A DNA stretch of 64,000 nucleotides, from contig OY770025.1 in assembly GCA_963669435.1 (NCBI GenBank), positions 1,240,001 through 1,304,000 of the forward strand. Direction: 5' to 3'. The translations under genes and the position numbers were made by a program. Positions 62,784 through 64,000 of the stretch are shown here, piece by piece. The stretch comes from CALJFL01 sp963669435. GTDB lineage: Bacteria; Pseudomonadota; Gammaproteobacteria; Pseudomonadales; Halieaceae. How positions within the stretch are numbered: position 1 is the stretch's first letter; each line of letters begins with the position of its first letter. The notes beneath the pieces were generated by a model. That model was not told the origin of the DNA, made no database searches, and saw only the letters and a program-made list of their open reading frames with translations.

Positions 62784-63686
62784 CTAAACGTCGGCTTTTC
62801 CGGCGTGCAGGGCTTCAAAGTATGTGCGCAAGGAAATCGTGCCACGGGGCGGCCCCACCCCATCAATTTCACCGGCGGTGACAATGAAATCAGCCAGGTC
62901 ACCAAACTGGCGGGAAAGCAGGCCGATAAACCGTACCAGACCCCGGGCCAGCCACATGGGAATCACGGTGATTTTTACCGGGTTCCCCGCCACCTCGAAG
63001 GCCAGTTCGGCGGCCTCCCGTTGCGTCAGGATATCGGGGCCACCCGCCTCAACTTCCAGCTCATCACCCTCGCTGGCCAGCACACAAACCCCGGCCAGGT
63101 CGCGGCCATGAATTGGACTCATTTTATTGGTCCCCTCACCCACCAGGTATGCGCGGCCGCGCTTGGCCATTTCGTACAAAACACCCATGTCTGAAAAGTA
63201 GCCGCAGGGGCGCACGATTCGCGCTTGCATGCTTGATGCCTGCAATGCCTCCACCACCCTTTCGTGGGCCCGGGTTATCTCCAACTGCATGATATGCTCT
63301 GCGCCCTGCATGGACACGTAGGTAAAGCGCGAGACGCCTGCGTCGACAGCGAGGTCAATCAGGTTCTTGTTACACTGGTAGTCAACCTGCTCGAACGTGA
63401 GTCCATCGCGTTGCCTCGAGATACCGACACTGGAAAAAACCAGGTCTATCCCTTCCATTACCCCCACCAATGTTTCTGGCTCACTGACTTCGCCGACAAA
63501 TACGTCGTCATAATCTGCCTCCGTCAGCGCAGGCGCGCCAAAGGGTCCGGCGTTTTGCAGGCGCTCTTTACTGCGCGTGAGTACGCGCACGTAGTACCCC
63601 CTCTGCTTGAACGCCTGTACCACGTACTTGCCCAGATACCCCGTGGCTCCTGCCACCAGCACTCTCCTGGCCGTGTCTTCCTGCAC
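62784..63686 (-). CDS. NmrA-like NAD(P)-binding SDR
   Basis: A 300-residue atypical SDR. VAGATGYLGKYVVQAF at residues 11-26 is the NAD(P)-binding glycine motif of the NmrA/YcfD-type family. The middle FSSVGISRQRDGLTFEQVDYQCNKNLIDLA and SRFTYVSMQGAEHIMQLEITRAHE segments are typical of the complex-I-assembly/NmrA-like group. No classical Tyr-x-x-x-Lys is apparent. It may act as an isomerase, a reductase or a redox sensor. It stands alone, divergent from the amidohydrolase at the window edge. Confidence 0.85.
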   Translation of the reverse strand: MQEDTARRVLVAGATGYLGKYVVQAFKQRGYYVRVLTRSKERLQNAGPFGAPALTEADYDDVFVGEVSEPETLVGVMEGIDLVFSSVGISRQRDGLTFEQVDYQCNKNLIDLAVDAGVSRFTYVSMQGAEHIMQLEITRAHERVVEALQASSMQARIVRPCGYFSDMGVLYEMAKRGRAYLVGEGTNKMSPIHGRDLAGVCVLASEGDELEVEAGGPDILTQREAAELAFEVAGNPVKITVIPMWLARGLVRFIGLLSRQFGDLADFIVTAGEIDGVGPPRGTISLRTYFEALHAGKADV

Positions 63687-63839
63687 GCGACAACTCCCCC
63701 TGTTGGTTTCTTATCATTATTTTTACGCCACACGGCAACTGAGCCCAGCATGCCCGGGACCAGCGACGATTGTAGTGAGCCCTGCACCTCCCTTCCAATA
63801 CTTTTGCCCTATACTGAAATTTTTATCGGGAGAAACGTC

Positions 63840-64000
63840 ATGAGAACATCCTTGATCGGAATTGCACTGGTACTGGTTTCCTCCGTACAGACGCAAGCAG
63901 CGACGCTGCTGCACTGCGGCAAGTTGATAGACGTGGCGGCACTGGAAGTGCTGGGGCAGCGCACTATCGTGGTTGAGGGGAACACTATCCGTGGCGTCGA
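63840..64000 (+). CDS. Exported amidohydrolase-family protein, 5' part only
   Basis: The frame opens at ATG 63840 behind GGGAG and runs off the window end, so only about 53 codons are visible. The first 20 residues (SLIGIALVLVSSVQTQA) are a signal peptide. Then comes LLHCGKLIDVAALEVLGQRTIVVEGNTIRGV, the N-terminal beta-sandwich of imidazolonepropionase-like amidohydrolases. TATACT at 63810-63815 could be a -10 box. The catalytic part lies outside the window. Confidence 0.75.
   Translation, partial: MRTSLIGIALVLVSSVQTQAATLLHCGKLIDVAALEVLGQRTIVVEGNTIRGV

Overview
The window looks like a chromosomal segment of a free-living, probably marine, gammaproteobacterium. The base composition is moderately GC-rich and genes are packed tightly on both strands. 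The gene set (assimilatory nitrate operon with NasT/NasS, a Marinobacter-type fatty acyl reductase, Rieske oxygenases, AbgT and RND transporters, a Tat-exported PhoX, a GH2 beta-galactosidase) resembles what is usual in Cellvibrionales-type (Halieaceae/Spongiibacteraceae) genomes. That placement is inference. I see no rRNA, tRNA, insertion sequence, prophage or CRISPR array.

Layout. 0-5 kb: FMN reductase, methyltransferase, an atypical SDR and a large exported MORN-ankyrin protein. 5.1-19.1 kb: one coherent nitrate-assimilation locus read leftward: porin, nasT, nasS, a leader RNA, nrtA, nrtB, nrtC, nirB, nirD, nasA and cobA. Both transcription units start with near-perfect sigma-54 promoters (18938-18953 and 15584-15599). 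NtrC-like boxes lie upstream of each, and each 5' leader ends in a strong hairpin with a T-rich tract just before the first gene. This fits double control: nitrogen limitation through NtrC/sigma-54, and nitrate through the NasS sensor and the NasT antiterminator. NirB carries an unexplained 188-residue N-terminal extension.

19.1-28.5 kb: sulfatase, AbgT transporter, two-domain fatty acyl reductase, hotdog thioesterase, two exported proteins with peptidoglycan-binding-like repeats and an SDR. 28.5-40 kb: two SnoaL-like proteins, a Rieske oxygenase with its ferredoxin, a CpeT-like exported protein, an exported M17 aminopeptidase, a DUF3012 lipoprotein, a phospholipase-D lipoprotein, then a same-strand set: orphan glutamine-amidotransferase-like protein, Rieske oxygenase and DUF1838 protein.

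40-64 kb: PhoX with a small tatA behind it and a repeat array like a Pho box in front, a membrane TolB-like/TPR protein, an RND permease-adaptor pair, a membrane-anchored beta-galactosidase, a Gfo/Idh oxidoreductase, a lytic transglycosylase, a divergent aminotransferase/RpiR regulator pair sharing a perfect inverted repeat, an unrecognised protein, a second RND pair in adaptor-permease order, an NmrA-like protein and the start of an exported amidohydrolase cut by the window edge.

The strongest candidates for something new are the two-tier regulation of the nas locus, the NirB extension, and the amidotransferase/Rieske/DUF1838 set. Family assignments come from reading motifs by eye; no search was run.
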